From positions 1 through 13,243 of the forward strand of contig JBGVFN010000165.1 in assembly GCA_045121095.1 (NCBI GenBank): DNA of 13,243 nucleotides, read 5' to 3'. Positions 1-7,600 of this stretch are shown here, piece by piece. This DNA comes from TWA4 sp045121095 (GTDB taxonomy: Bacteria > Bacillota > Clostridia > Lachnospirales > Lachnospiraceae). The notes beneath the pieces are model-generated. The model worked only from the letters and a program-made list of their open reading frames with translations, did no database searches and was not told the DNA's origin. Made by a program: the position numbers and the translations under genes. How positions within the stretch are numbered: position 1 is the stretch's first letter; each line of letters begins with the position of its first letter.

Positions 1-3
1 CAC

Positions 4-115
4 GCAGTCTGCACATCCCAGTTTTGGCTAAATTTTTCTCAGATTCAGTCAGCGTAGCCCGCTACGCCTCCTTCATTTGAGAGAAATTTATCTCAAAATG
101 GGATGCACATTCTGC
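4..115. repeat. 112-bp imperfect palindrome downstream of argR
   Basis: Two 55-nt arms (4-58 and 61-115) are reverse complements at 40 of 55 positions with no indels, separated by only two bases. The innermost seven pairs (GCGTAGC/GCTACGC) are perfect, and shorter perfect blocks (CATCCCA, TAAATTT) recur along the arm. Transcribed in either direction it would form a long hairpin. It lies 79 nt past the argR stop codon, so it could end or stabilise the argR transcript, but no T-run follows it, so it is not a standard intrinsic terminator. The shape resembles intergenic palindromic repeats or MITEs; that class assignment is inference. Confidence 0.8.
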
Positions 116-141
116 ATAAAGCCTTTTTCAAACACGCTCTA
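98..141 (+). repeat. Dispersed 44-bp repeat, copy 1
   Basis: This copy matches the reverse complement of 9633-9676 at 43 of 44 positions; the single difference is T at 111 here. Its first 18 bases are the outer end of the 112-bp palindrome, and the rest is unique sequence that includes AAGCCTTTTTCAAACACGC. It is noncoding. GGGATGC at 100-106 is also the exact reverse complement of GCATCCC at 144-150, which gives an alternative hairpin partner for the palindrome arm. Confidence 0.9.
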
Positions 142-149
142 AGGCATCC

Positions 150-179
150 CGAAGAAAATTATGAATGCTTGCTGGATTC
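150..179 (+). repeat. Dispersed 30-bp repeat, left copy
   Basis: It is identical to 13214-13243 at 29 of 30 positions, in the same orientation; the difference is G at 175 against A. It begins CGAAGAAAATTATGAATG and lies 15 nt beyond the argR stop codon. In the right-hand copy this sequence forms the end of a longer inverted-repeat element, so the left copy looks like a fragment placed next to the 44-bp repeat. Confidence 0.88.
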
Positions 180-194
180 ATTCCATATTATATA

Positions 195-659
195 TTATTT
201 TCCATGTCTGCTATTAATCATTTTCTGGATTTCTTTCATAAGGTTCACGGTATCTTCCACGCTTCTGACCGCACACATGATGGTGTCATCGCCGGCGATA
301 CAGCCTACCACCTGAGGGAAATGAAGTCCATCCAGCGCAGCTGCAACTGCCATAGCCAGCCCGGAGACCGTTTTAATGACCAGAAGGTTCTGTGCCATAT
401 CCATGGAAATATAACCGTCACAGAAAATCCGGACATATTTGTCCTTCATCTCATCTTCTTCCTTCTTCAGCAGTGTATAACACTGTTTGCCTTTACCATT
501 GGGCATCTTGGTCAGTTTCAATTCTCTGATATCTCTGGAAACGGTTGCCTGAGTTACATTGAAACCTTCCATATTCAGACGTTCCGCCAGTTCTTCCTGT
601 GTTTCCACATCATATTTGCCAATCAGCTCCCGTATCTTATCATGCCTTTTGATCTTCAT
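195..659 (-). CDS. argR: Arginine repressor ArgR
   Basis: ArgR is the arginine-sensing repressor of arginine biosynthesis and an activator of arginine catabolism in Firmicutes; it binds ARG boxes as a hexamer when arginine is bound. The 154-aa product has the usual family length. An N-terminal winged-helix DNA-binding domain carries the signature QATVSRDIREL at residues 37-47. After a short acidic linker, the C-terminal oligomerisation and arginine-binding domain carries MAVAAALD (103-110) and GCIAGDDT (119-126), whose paired aspartates contact arginine. A GGAGG site lies 6 nt before the ATG. The gene follows nadK by 16 nt and is the last gene of the run in this window. I saw no convincing ARG box nearby. 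Family assignment is secure; which genes it controls here is unknown. Confidence 0.96.
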   Translation of the reverse strand: MKIKRHDKIRELIGKYDVETQEELAERLNMEGFNVTQATVSRDIRELKLTKMPNGKGKQCYTLLKKEEDEMKDKYVRIFCDGYISMDMAQNLLVIKTVSGLAMAVAAALDGLHFPQVVGCIAGDDTIMCAVRSVEDTVNLMKEIQKMINSRHGK

Positions 660-675
660 GTAAAACCTCCGAGTT

Positions 676-1548
676 TTATCGTTCCGACATTTTTCTTCGC
701 AATGTTTCCAGAAAACTTACATTGCTTACTTTCAGTATGTTGACCATTTCTTCCGCCTGCTTGATTTCAATCCGGTCTCCCAGTTCCAGAAAGCCGGAAT
801 CATTGCCATCAAAATAAGCCTGCACCGGGATAAAACGTTTTCCCGGTCTTTTGGTGACTTCCACGGTAATCCGGGAATCTGCCCGCAGCACAATGCTTCG
901 ATTATGCAGAGAATGCGGAGAAATGGGGGTAAGCAGAATGCTGGATGCTTTTGGATCTACAATAGGACCACCCGCTGAAAGGTTATAAGCGGTAGACCCT
1001 GTAGGAGTTGCCATAATGATACCATCTGCCACATATTTATTCAACAGCTCACCATCTACAAAAATATTATAGTCATTTACGTCCAGCCCCTGGGATCTTG
1101 AAAGTACAATATCATTCAATGCATGCTCTGAAATGCGGGTTCCATCTTTTTTGATGATTTCACCATACAGAAGCATTCTTTTTTCAATGGTATACAGGTC
1201 ATGGATCAGACAATCCAGTGCATGCTCCATGGATTCCGGATCAATTTCTGCCAGATATCCCAGGGTTCCGTGATTAATTCCCAAAATGGGAATTTCTTTA
1301 TACCGCAGATCACGGGCGGCCTGCAGCATGGTGCCATCGCCGCCGATTACCAGAATACATTGGGTATCGTCTGCAACCTTTTCCGGGTTGGTATAACGAT
1401 ACCAGTCATGATCATCCGGTGCCTCCGCATAAACACCAGCATCCATGCGGCAATGACAGCCTCTGGTTTCCAGATAATCACGGACCATGCAGGCCAGCTT
1501 CCGACTGCCCTTTTTACCATAATTACTGATAATATAAAATTTCTTCAT
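676..1548 (-). CDS. nadK: NAD kinase
   Basis: NAD kinase phosphorylates NAD to NADP in the cytoplasm using ATP or polyphosphate. The 290-aa protein shows the GGDGT nucleotide-binding motif at residues 69-73, NHGTLGYL at 92-99, an ALND segment at 143-146, and the glycine-rich TPTGSTAYNLSAGGP at 181-195. These are the defining blocks of the bacterial NadK/PpnK family in the right order and spacing. The start lies 6 nt after the tlyA stop codon, and a GAGGTG sequence within the end of tlyA can serve as the ribosome binding site, so translation is probably coupled. A nadK between tlyA and argR is a common clostridial arrangement. Nothing is truncated or odd. Confidence 0.97.
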   Translation of the reverse strand: MKKFYIISNYGKKGSRKLACMVRDYLETRGCHCRMDAGVYAEAPDDHDWYRYTNPEKVADDTQCILVIGGDGTMLQAARDLRYKEIPILGINHGTLGYLAEIDPESMEHALDCLIHDLYTIEKRMLLYGEIIKKDGTRISEHALNDIVLSRSQGLDVNDYNIFVDGELLNKYVADGIIMATPTGSTAYNLSAGGPIVDPKASSILLTPISPHSLHNRSIVLRADSRITVEVTKRPGKRFIPVQAYFDGNDSGFLELGDRIEIKQAEEMVNILKVSNVSFLETLRRKMSER

Positions 1549-1554
1549 GAACAG

Positions 1555-2358
1555 TTACAACACCTCATGTGCTTTCTGTGTAATCTGCTCCGCGCTGGGA
1601 ATATAAGGAGCATTTTCCGGCCGTTTGCAGCCTTTTCCCAGCCACACAAGATATTCAATATTTCCTTCCGGCCCTTTAATGGGCGAATGATCCAGCCCCA
1701 GGATGGAGAATCCCATGGCCTGGGCACAGGCTGTTACTGATTCAATGACTTCCACATGTACTTTGCGGTCACGGACAACACCCTTTTTGCCTACTTTTTC
1801 CCGTCCTGCTTCAAACTGAGGCTTGATCAGGCAGACTGCCTGTCCACCTTCCCGCAGCAGTTCGTAGGCAGGAGGAAGAATTTTACTCAGTGATATAAAA
1901 GATACATCTACAGAGAAGAAATCAATGGGTTCAGGAATTAATTCGTGATCCAGGTATCTTGCATTGGTCTTTTCCATACAGATTACCCGTTCATCCTGAC
2001 GCAGTTTCCAGTCCAGCTGTCCTCTTCCGCTGTCCACCGCATAGACTTTTACAGCCCCATTCTGCAGCATACAGTCTGTAAAACCGCCGGTAGATGCACC
2101 AATATCCATACAGGTAAAGCCCGTCAGCTCAATGGGCCATACTTCCATGGCTTTTTCCAGTTTCAGACCGCCGCGGCTGACATATTTCAGTGTCGAACCT
2201 TTTACTTCTATCGGCTTCTCCGTATCAAATACCGTTCCCGGCTTATCTTCTTTCTGTCCATCCACATAAACAATTCCGGACATGATCAGGGCTTTTGCTT
2301 TTTCTCTGGAAGGCGCCAGCCCTTTGTTAACCAGCAGTATATCTAAACGTTCTTTCAT
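1555..2358 (-). CDS. tlyA: TlyA-family rRNA 2'-O-methyltransferase (FtsJ/S4 fusion)
   Basis: TlyA proteins methylate ribose 2'-OH groups of rRNA cytidines in actinobacteria; the clostridial homologues (YqxC type, often labelled hemolysin A) are presumed to act similarly but are less studied. The 267-aa protein begins with an S4 RNA-binding domain (about residues 3-60). A Rossmann methyltransferase domain follows, with the SAM site DIGASTGGFTD at 85-95, SVDVSFIS at 149-156, IKPQFEAGR at 178-186 and GNIEYL at 232-237. These supply the expected catalytic Asp151, Lys179 and Glu235; the first tetrad lysine lies in the segment RGGLKLEKA (62-70). Its ATG overlaps the dxs stop codon by 4 nt, so translation is coupled. 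The exact rRNA target in this organism is not shown by sequence. Confidence 0.93.
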   Translation of the reverse strand: MKERLDILLVNKGLAPSREKAKALIMSGIVYVDGQKEDKPGTVFDTEKPIEVKGSTLKYVSRGGLKLEKAMEVWPIELTGFTCMDIGASTGGFTDCMLQNGAVKVYAVDSGRGQLDWKLRQDERVICMEKTNARYLDHELIPEPIDFFSVDVSFISLSKILPPAYELLREGGQAVCLIKPQFEAGREKVGKKGVVRDRKVHVEVIESVTACAQAMGFSILGLDHSPIKGPEGNIEYLVWLGKGCKRPENAPYIPSAEQITQKAHEVL

Positions 2359-4223
2359 TTCTGTTCTCCAATCCGATCCAGAATTCTTTCCAGAATAAAC
2401 TCTGCATCCAGACCGATTTCTTTTTTCAATGTCTCCACATTACCATGCTCCACATAAATATTCGGCACAGCTACATTGATAATATCATTTGTCGCCCCGG
2501 CTTCACTCAGCCAGGTACAGACATGCTCCCCAAAACCGCCTTTCAGGATATTTTCTTCCATGGTTACCAGAAGAGAATGGGAAACAGCGGCTTTTTCCAG
2601 ACAGGCATCATCTATGGGACTTACAAACCGCATATTGACCAGGGAAACCGAATGTCCCAGTTCTTTCAGCCGATTGCGCACTTCTACTGCGGTTTCTACC
2701 ATACTGCCCACAGCCAGTAATGCAATCTCCGCTTCCTCATAAATCCATTCCGCTTCACCCGCTTTAATCGGTGCCCGATGTTCGGCCAGACCTTTCCATC
2801 CGGTTCCTCTCGGATAACGAATGGCAATGGGATAAGGATAGTCAAAAGCATATTTTAACATATCCTGCAGTTCATAGATATTTTTAGGTGCACAAACTGT
2901 CATATTGGGGATATGTGACAGACAGGACAGATCAAAGATCCCCTGATGTGTCTCGCCATCGCTTCCCACCAGACCGGCTCTGTCCACTGCAAATACTACG
3001 GGTAAATTCTGGATACAGACATCATGAATAATCTGATCATAGGCTCTTTGCAGGAAAGAAGAATAAACAGCTACCACCGGTTTCAAACCGCCAGCCGCCA
3101 TACCTGCCGCAAAGGTCACTGCATGCTGCTCAGCGATCCCCACGTCAAAGAAACGCTTGGGAAATTCTTCTGCAAAAGGACTCAGGCCAGTACCGTCAGG
3201 CATGGCGGCAGTAATCGCCACAATATCCGGATTTTTTCTGGCTTCTTCACAGATTGTTTTTGAAAAAATATCGGTCCAGTCCGGTTCTGTTTTCTGCTTT
3301 TTCACTTTCCCGGTACGTACCTCAAAGGGCGAAACGCCATGGAATCGCTCCGGATGTTCTTCTGCAGGGCGGTATCCTTTGCCTTTTTTGGTCAGTACAT
3401 GAATCAGCACCGGTTTTTTCATACGTTTGGCATTTTCCAGAACGGTAACCAGCCCTTTGATATCATGTCCATCCACGGGTCCCCAATAGGTAATGCCCAT
3501 ATTTTCAAAAAGCATTCCCGGCACCAGCACCTTTTTCAGATTATTTTTTACTGCCGACAACGTATTCAGCACAGGAATTCCCACATTGGGAAGCTGCTCC
3601 AGATGGTCACTTACCTTTTCTTTCAGATCATAATAAGCTGCAGTCCGGCGTATCTTGCTGAGATGCTGACTGATTCCTCCGGTATTTTTGGAAATGGACA
3701 TTTCATTGTCATTTAAAATCACAATATAATTCCCTTTCAGGCTGGAAACGTTGTTTAATGCTTCCAGTGCCATACCGCCTGTCAGCGCACCGTCACCAAT
3801 TACGGAAATAACAGAGTAATCCTCACCTTTTCGATCTCTTGCCATGGCCAGACCCATACCTGCTGAAACAGAAGTGGAACTGTGCCCGGTATCAAAGGGA
3901 TCACATTCACTCTCTTTTCGCTTCGGAAATCCGCTCATACCACCATATTTACGTAATTCATCAAATCCTGCTCTTCTTCCGGTCAGAATCTTATGTGTAT
4001 AGGACTGATGTCCCACATCCCAGATAATTTTGTCTTTTGCAGGGTCAAATACCAGATGAAGCGCCATGGTCAGCTCCACAACACCCAGGTTGGAGGCCAG
4101 GTGACCGCCGGTCGTGCTGATTTTCTTAATTAAAAATCTCCGGATTTCCTTCGCAAGTGTTTCATATTCTGACTCCTGCAGTTTCCGTATATCACCCGTC
4201 TGGTTGATTTTATCAAGTAACAT
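2355..4223 (-). CDS. dxs: 1-deoxy-D-xylulose-5-phosphate synthase
   Basis: Dxs condenses pyruvate with glyceraldehyde 3-phosphate, using thiamine diphosphate, in the first step of the non-mevalonate isoprenoid pathway; the product also feeds thiamine and pyridoxal synthesis. The 622-aa length is typical. Visible blocks are GGHLASNLG (39-47) and DVGHQSY (69-75). The thiamine-diphosphate and Mg site GDGALTGGMALEALNN is at 143-158, followed by ND at 171-172. FDVGIAEQHAVTFAAGMA (359-376) carries the catalytic Glu365, and DRAGLVGSDGETHQG is at 414-428. A GAGGAGA site sits 5 nt before the ATG. It lies 43 nt downstream of ispA, so two isoprenoid genes are adjacent. A TATAAT sequence falls in that gap, but without a matching -35 it is not called as a promoter. 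Confidence 0.98.
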   Translation of the reverse strand: MLLDKINQTGDIRKLQESEYETLAKEIRRFLIKKISTTGGHLASNLGVVELTMALHLVFDPAKDKIIWDVGHQSYTHKILTGRRAGFDELRKYGGMSGFPKRKESECDPFDTGHSSTSVSAGMGLAMARDRKGEDYSVISVIGDGALTGGMALEALNNVSSLKGNYIVILNDNEMSISKNTGGISQHLSKIRRTAAYYDLKEKVSDHLEQLPNVGIPVLNTLSAVKNNLKKVLVPGMLFENMGITYWGPVDGHDIKGLVTVLENAKRMKKPVLIHVLTKKGKGYRPAEEHPERFHGVSPFEVRTGKVKKQKTEPDWTDIFSKTICEEARKNPDIVAITAAMPDGTGLSPFAEEFPKRFFDVGIAEQHAVTFAAGMAAGGLKPVVAVYSSFLQRAYDQIIHDVCIQNLPVVFAVDRAGLVGSDGETHQGIFDLSCLSHIPNMTVCAPKNIYELQDMLKYAFDYPYPIAIRYPRGTGWKGLAEHRAPIKAGEAEWIYEEAEIALLAVGSMVETAVEVRNRLKELGHSVSLVNMRFVSPIDDACLEKAAVSHSLLVTMEENILKGGFGEHVCTWLSEAGATNDIINVAVPNIYVEHGNVETLKKEIGLDAEFILERILDRIGEQK

Positions 4224-4266
4224 AGTATCTCCTCATATTATAACGAGTCATTCTCCTAACTATTAC

Positions 4267-5154
4267 CTATTTCTCCCGGTTTACCAGCATCTGGATCAGC
4301 TGCTCCAGGAAAGGATTCTCATAGGGCAATGCCTGTAAAGTATGGATTGCACGTTCAGATAACAATTTCACATCTGTTTTTGCTTTTTCCAGTCCTTCCA
4401 GTGTTACATAAGTAGTTTTATTATTTTTCTCATCACTTAAAACCGGTTTTCCAAGAACCGCTTCATCACCGATTACATCCAGAATATCATCCTGAATCTG
4501 GAAAGCAAGGCCCACATCCGCTGCAATGCTTATGATCTGCTTTTCTTCCTCAGCAGACGCACCTGCCAGTACGGCTCCGATCAGCATGGAAGCTTCCAGA
4601 AGCGCTCCTGTTTTCAGAGCATAGATAAAATCCAGTTTTTCCTTGGGAATAGGCTTGTTCGTCAGCTCCACATCAACGGTCTGACCGCCGATCATGCCGT
4701 AAATACCGGATTTTTCAGCTAAAATGGATGCGGCCCGCAGCACACGGTCTGCATGAGGTGTCATGGACGCCGCTTTTAATGCGGTTTCAAAGCAGTAAAC
4801 CATCAGTCCGTCACCGGCCAGAATTGCCATATCTTCGCCATATTCCACCCATGTGGTGTGTTTACCGCGGCGATAGCGGTCATTATCCATGGCCGGAAGA
4901 TCGTCATGAACCAAAGAAGCGGAGTGCATCATTTCCATCGCTGCCATAAAAGGCTCTACTTCCTGTCCATTCCCGCCAAACAGACGGTAGGTTTCCTGCA
5001 TCAGCATGGGACGAAGACGTTTACCGCCTACTGTTACACTGTAATTCATGGACTCCATAATGGTTTTCTGATGTCCTGTTTCTTCCGGCAGATACTGATC
5101 GATTACAGCCTGTACCTCTGCCGTTCTCTGTTTTAACTGTTCCTTAAAGTCCAT
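4267..5154 (-). CDS. ispA: Farnesyl diphosphate synthase (polyprenyl synthetase)
   Basis: IspA builds geranyl and farnesyl diphosphate from IPP and DMAPP for undecaprenyl and quinone-type lipids. With the chosen start the protein has 295 residues, the usual length. It shows GGKRLRP (about 43-49), the first aspartate-rich motif DDLPAMDND (84-92, the bacterial type with two extra residues) and the second motif QIQDDILD (219-226). An upstream ATG at 5172 would add MRRVSG, but that codon forms part of the AGGAGG site at 5163-5168. The ATG at 5154 sits 9 nt beyond this site and is the better start. It overlaps the end of xseB by 11 nt, so translation is probably coupled. Product chain length is inferred from family and context (next to dxs). 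Confidence 0.94.
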   Translation of the reverse strand: MDFKEQLKQRTAEVQAVIDQYLPEETGHQKTIMESMNYSVTVGGKRLRPMLMQETYRLFGGNGQEVEPFMAAMEMMHSASLVHDDLPAMDNDRYRRGKHTTWVEYGEDMAILAGDGLMVYCFETALKAASMTPHADRVLRAASILAEKSGIYGMIGGQTVDVELTNKPIPKEKLDFIYALKTGALLEASMLIGAVLAGASAEEEKQIISIAADVGLAFQIQDDILDVIGDEAVLGKPVLSDEKNNKTTYVTLEGLEKAKTDVKLLSERAIHTLQALPYENPFLEQLIQMLVNREK

Positions 5155-5356
5155 TCCACTGACCCTCCTCATTCAGAATCACAAGCTGCTGCTCCACCTC
5201 TGTCAGCGCCTGGCTGCAGTACTGGACCAGACCAACACCTTCTTTATATAAATGAAAAGATTCCTCCAACGTGCATTCTTTGCTTTCCAGCCGGGCGATC
5301 AGTTCCTCCAGCTGCTCCAGTGCCGTTTCAACTGGTATCTTTTTCTCATTTTCCAT
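5144..5356 (-). CDS. xseB: Exodeoxyribonuclease VII small subunit
   Basis: XseB binds several-to-one to XseA to form exonuclease VII, which degrades single-stranded DNA to oligonucleotides. The 70-aa product has the family pattern PVETALEQLEELIARLES near the N-terminus, followed by LEESFHLYKEG and a predicted second helix; the whole protein is helical and charged. The chosen ATG lies one base after the xseA stop codon, with GGAG 9 nt upstream. Longer in-frame starts at 5371 and 5410 exist but run further back into xseA. The ATG at 5371 has a possible AGGA site and cannot be excluded. Its adjacency to xseA confirms the identity. Confidence 0.92.
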   Translation of the reverse strand: MENEKKIPVETALEQLEELIARLESKECTLEESFHLYKEGVGLVQYCSQALTEVEQQLVILNEEGQWNGL

Positions 5357-5357
5357 T

Positions 5358-6569
5358 TCAAGTTTCTCCATCCAATTCCTGATTAATGACCTCTGCCTGA
5401 ACTTTTCCATCAGAAAACTGCAGGCAAATAACCTGTTCCGGCTTCAGATCAGCAGCGGACTGCACTGGTTTCCCTTCCTTATGGCTGACATAGGCAAAAC
5501 CGCCTGACAGCTTTTTCAAAGGAGAAAGTGCATCCAGCTTTCCAGCGCACAGAGCCGTTCTGTGTCTGCAATCCTTCACCCGATTCTGCATGGCAAATTC
5601 CATCTGCTGCTGCAGCTGTCTTAACTGCTGTCTCTTTTGTTCCAGCTGATAAGCAGGATCCTGAAGATTCAGACGCCGTCTGCAGGAATCCACCAGAGCC
5701 TGTTTGCGCTCCAGCTGCAGTTTTACCGCCATATCCAGCTGATTTTTCCGGGTCAGCAGGGTATTCAGATACGCTGCATAGTCAAATACAGCCAGTTCTG
5801 CTGCTGCCGAAGGAGTGGGAGCCCGCATATCTGCCACAAAATCAGCAATGGTATAATCCGTTTCGTGACCTACTGCGGAAATAATGGGCGTTCTGGCATG
5901 AAAAATCGCGTAGGCGGTTTCTTCCTCGTTAAATGCCCACAAATCTTCCAATGAACCGCCGCCGCGGCCTACAATGATGCAATCCAGCCCCATCTCGTCC
6001 AGATATTCAATACCTGCTGCAATGGAAGCAGATGCCATCTCTCCCTGCACCAGCGCAGGATACAGATACAACGTCACACATGGATTTCTCCGCGCAGCGA
6101 TATTGCAGATATCCCGAATGGCTGCACCAGTGGAAGCCGTTACAATGCCGATCCTGGTTCCAAAACGTGGAATCGGCTGCTTATACTCCGGTGCAAACAT
6201 GCCCATCTCTTCCAGCTGTGTTTTCAGCTTTTCATACTGCTGATACAGTACACCCATGCCATCCGCTTCAGCAGTCTGCACATACAGCTGATAACGTCCA
6301 TCTCTTTCATAAACATTGATACTGCCGCCCGCCACGATCTTCATACCATTTTGAAGACGTACCTTCAGATTTGCCCTCTGGGAACGGAACATGACTGCAT
6401 TTAATACACCAGACGCATCCTTCAAAGTAAAATAAATATGTCCTGATGTATGGTATTTGCAGTTGGAAATCTCACCGCGGACATAAATCTGACGCAGGGC
6501 AAAATCCTGAGTGAACAGATTTTTAATATAGGCATTGACCTGTTCTACAGAATATACACTGGCCGCCAT
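5358..6569 (-). CDS. xseA: Exodeoxyribonuclease VII large subunit
   Basis: XseA is the catalytic subunit of exonuclease VII, which acts on single-stranded DNA from both ends in repair. The 403-aa protein has an N-terminal OB-fold (about residues 1-100, starting VYSVEQVNAYIK). The conserved nuclease core follows, with GRGGGSLEDLWAFNEE at 201-216 and SAVGHETDYTIADFVAD at 231-247, then RAPTPSAAAEL at 249-259. A long Gln/Arg/Leu-rich coiled-coil region (about 270-350) comes next, as the family needs for binding XseB. The start codon shares one base with the nusB stop (TAATG), which indicates translational coupling; no strong separate ribosome binding site is visible. It is complete and typical in length. 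Confidence 0.97.
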   Translation of the reverse strand: MAASVYSVEQVNAYIKNLFTQDFALRQIYVRGEISNCKYHTSGHIYFTLKDASGVLNAVMFRSQRANLKVRLQNGMKIVAGGSINVYERDGRYQLYVQTAEADGMGVLYQQYEKLKTQLEEMGMFAPEYKQPIPRFGTRIGIVTASTGAAIRDICNIAARRNPCVTLYLYPALVQGEMASASIAAGIEYLDEMGLDCIIVGRGGGSLEDLWAFNEEETAYAIFHARTPIISAVGHETDYTIADFVADMRAPTPSAAAELAVFDYAAYLNTLLTRKNQLDMAVKLQLERKQALVDSCRRRLNLQDPAYQLEQKRQQLRQLQQQMEFAMQNRVKDCRHRTALCAGKLDALSPLKKLSGGFAYVSHKEGKPVQSAADLKPEQVICLQFSDGKVQAEVINQELDGET

Positions 6570-6988
6570 TATTTTCCAGCTTCAGCCCGGACAATTTTTC
6601 CTAATATACCATTAATAAAGGAAGGAGAATCATTACCACCATACTGTTTTGCCAGTTCAATGGCTTCGTTGATGGCAACTTTATCCGGTACTGTTTCGTC
6701 ATAACGGATTTCATACAATGCCAGACGGATCAGGCTCAGATCTACCTTTGCCATACGTCTTGTCTGCCAGCCTTTTGCGTACTGATTGATCAGTTCATCT
6801 GCTTCCTCTGCTTTTTCCAGTACCTGCTCTGCACGTTCCTTAATACGCACTTTTTCTTCATCTGTATAATCAGCCAGTTCTTCAGAATCCAGATACAGTT
6901 TCATCTCTTCTTCCAGAAGCTCCGGCGCATAAAATTCTTTCATAAATACCAGTTTAAAGGTATGTTCTCTTAACTCTCTGCGTTTCAT
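6569..6988 (-). CDS. nusB: Transcription antitermination factor NusB
   Basis: NusB binds boxA RNA together with ribosomal protein S10 and promotes processive antiterminated transcription of rRNA operons. The chosen start gives a 139-aa helical protein of normal family length beginning MKRRELREHTFKLVF. The C-terminal signature VAINEAIELAKQYGG with SFINGILGKIV is at about residues 101-131. The frame stays open upstream to 7090, but that extension has no NusB similarity. The ATG at 6988 has a strong GGAGG 5 nt before it, which decides the start. nusB leads a tightly spaced run of genes to argR; 211 nt separate it from the Asp23 gene upstream. Confidence 0.96.
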   Translation of the reverse strand: MKRRELREHTFKLVFMKEFYAPELLEEEMKLYLDSEELADYTDEEKVRIKERAEQVLEKAEEADELINQYAKGWQTRRMAKVDLSLIRLALYEIRYDETVPDKVAINEAIELAKQYGGNDSPSFINGILGKIVRAEAGK

Positions 6989-7088
6989 CTCTTCCTCCAC
7001 ATGCAGTGCTTTGTGATTGTTCCCTGCTTTCACGGTTACATGCAAAACAGCTTTTTGGTACACTGCGTTTCTATCATATGATACAGGC

Positions 7089-7118
7089 AAAAAAAGGGCG
7101 CAGAATTACACCGGCCCC
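7089..7118 (-). terminator. Possible intrinsic terminator after the Asp23-family gene
   Basis: On the minus strand, GGGGC at 7118-7114 can pair with GCCC at 7099-7096 and is followed directly by seven T residues (7095-7089). The stem is extended only weakly, by a G-U pair and a bulge. It lies 82 nt past the Asp23 stop codon and about 100 nt before the nusB start. It may uncouple the stress-family gene from nusB. Because I see no clear promoter between it and nusB, read-through may supply the downstream genes. Confidence 0.45.
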
Positions 7119-7199
7119 ATTTTATATTGTCTGCAATTATCAAGGTTTTGTATCCATCGGATACCTTCAAACAGCCGGAAAATCAGCTGCTTCAGCCGA

Positions 7200-7580
7200 T
7201 TATTCCGTTTCAATTCCTGAAATACGAACATTTACATCAATGACTGCAAGACCTGTCATGTTCTCGATGGCATTCTTTACACGTTCCTGTACAGCGAGTG
7301 CTGTTTCGGGAATGCTGTATCCATATTTTATGATCAGCGCCAGATCACAGGATACAGATGTATCCATTACAGTCACTTTTACGCCCTTGGGAGCAGTCTT
7401 CATACCAAGCTTACCTGCCAGTTCATTGGCAGTTCTATCTGCAATTGATGCAACACCTTCTACTTCCGTTGCTGCCAGACCGGCAATGATCGCAACTACT
7501 TCGTCTGCAATCTGAACGGAACCTACCTGACCATTTTCATGTATCACATGTGTGCTTCTGTTTTCAAAATCGTTTGACAC
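7200..7580 (-). CDS. Asp23/Gls24 family protein (YqhY-like)
   Basis: This 126-aa protein belongs to the Asp23/Gls24 family (DUF322). These are small, abundant proteins linked to envelope homeostasis and alkaline stress in Firmicutes; the YqhY branch is usually found beside nusB or fatty-acid genes. Family marks are QIADEVVAIIAGLAATEVEGV (split here as residues about 23-43), the segment PKGVKVTV, and the C-terminal IDVNVRISGI. Translation starts at GTG (7580): a strong AGGAGG at 7588-7593 lies 7 nt upstream, and there is no better ATG. It has its own predicted promoter and a structured leader, so it can be expressed apart from the spoIIIA operon. Precise function is unknown. Confidence 0.92.
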   Translation of the reverse strand: MSNDFENRSTHVIHENGQVGSVQIADEVVAIIAGLAATEVEGVASIADRTANELAGKLGMKTAPKGVKVTVMDTSVSCDLALIIKYGYSIPETALAVQERVKNAIENMTGLAVIDVNVRISGIETE

Positions 7581-7587
7581 GCCTATA

Positions 7588-7593
7588 CCTCCT
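7588..7593 (-). promoter_or_regulatory. Ribosome binding site that fixes the GTG start
   Basis: A perfect AGGAGG is placed 7 nt before the GTG at 7580. It supports a GTG start for the Asp23-family gene and lies inside a 16-codon upstream reading frame (7583-7633). Confidence 0.85.
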
Positions 7594-7600
7594 GCACAAT

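Noticed and set aside
103..315. 70-aa plus-strand open frame starting in the 44-bp repeat
   Set aside because: It runs from repeat DNA into the antisense of argR; no ribosome binding site and no recognisable protein.
165..743. 192-aa plus-strand open frame
   Set aside because: It is antisense to argR along most of its length, Cys/His/Phe-rich in the way shadow frames are, has no family resemblance, and argR is unmistakable.
4224..4266. TATAAT as a dxs promoter, and a 12-codon upstream frame in the ispA-dxs gap
   Set aside because: No -35 at a proper distance, and the small frame's ATG is only one base from its AGGAG.
5155..5172. Upstream ATG for ispA at 5172
   Set aside because: This start codon is part of the AGGAGG region that serves the ATG at 5154, and the added MRRVSG is not family-like.
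6989..7090. N-terminal extension of nusB to 7090
   Set aside because: The extra residues do not resemble NusB and the strong GGAGG site precedes the internal ATG at 6988.
7149..7164. GTATCC/GGATAC hairpin between the Asp23 gene and nusB
   Set aside because: A six-pair stem with three-base loop but no T-run or other context on either strand; too small to call.
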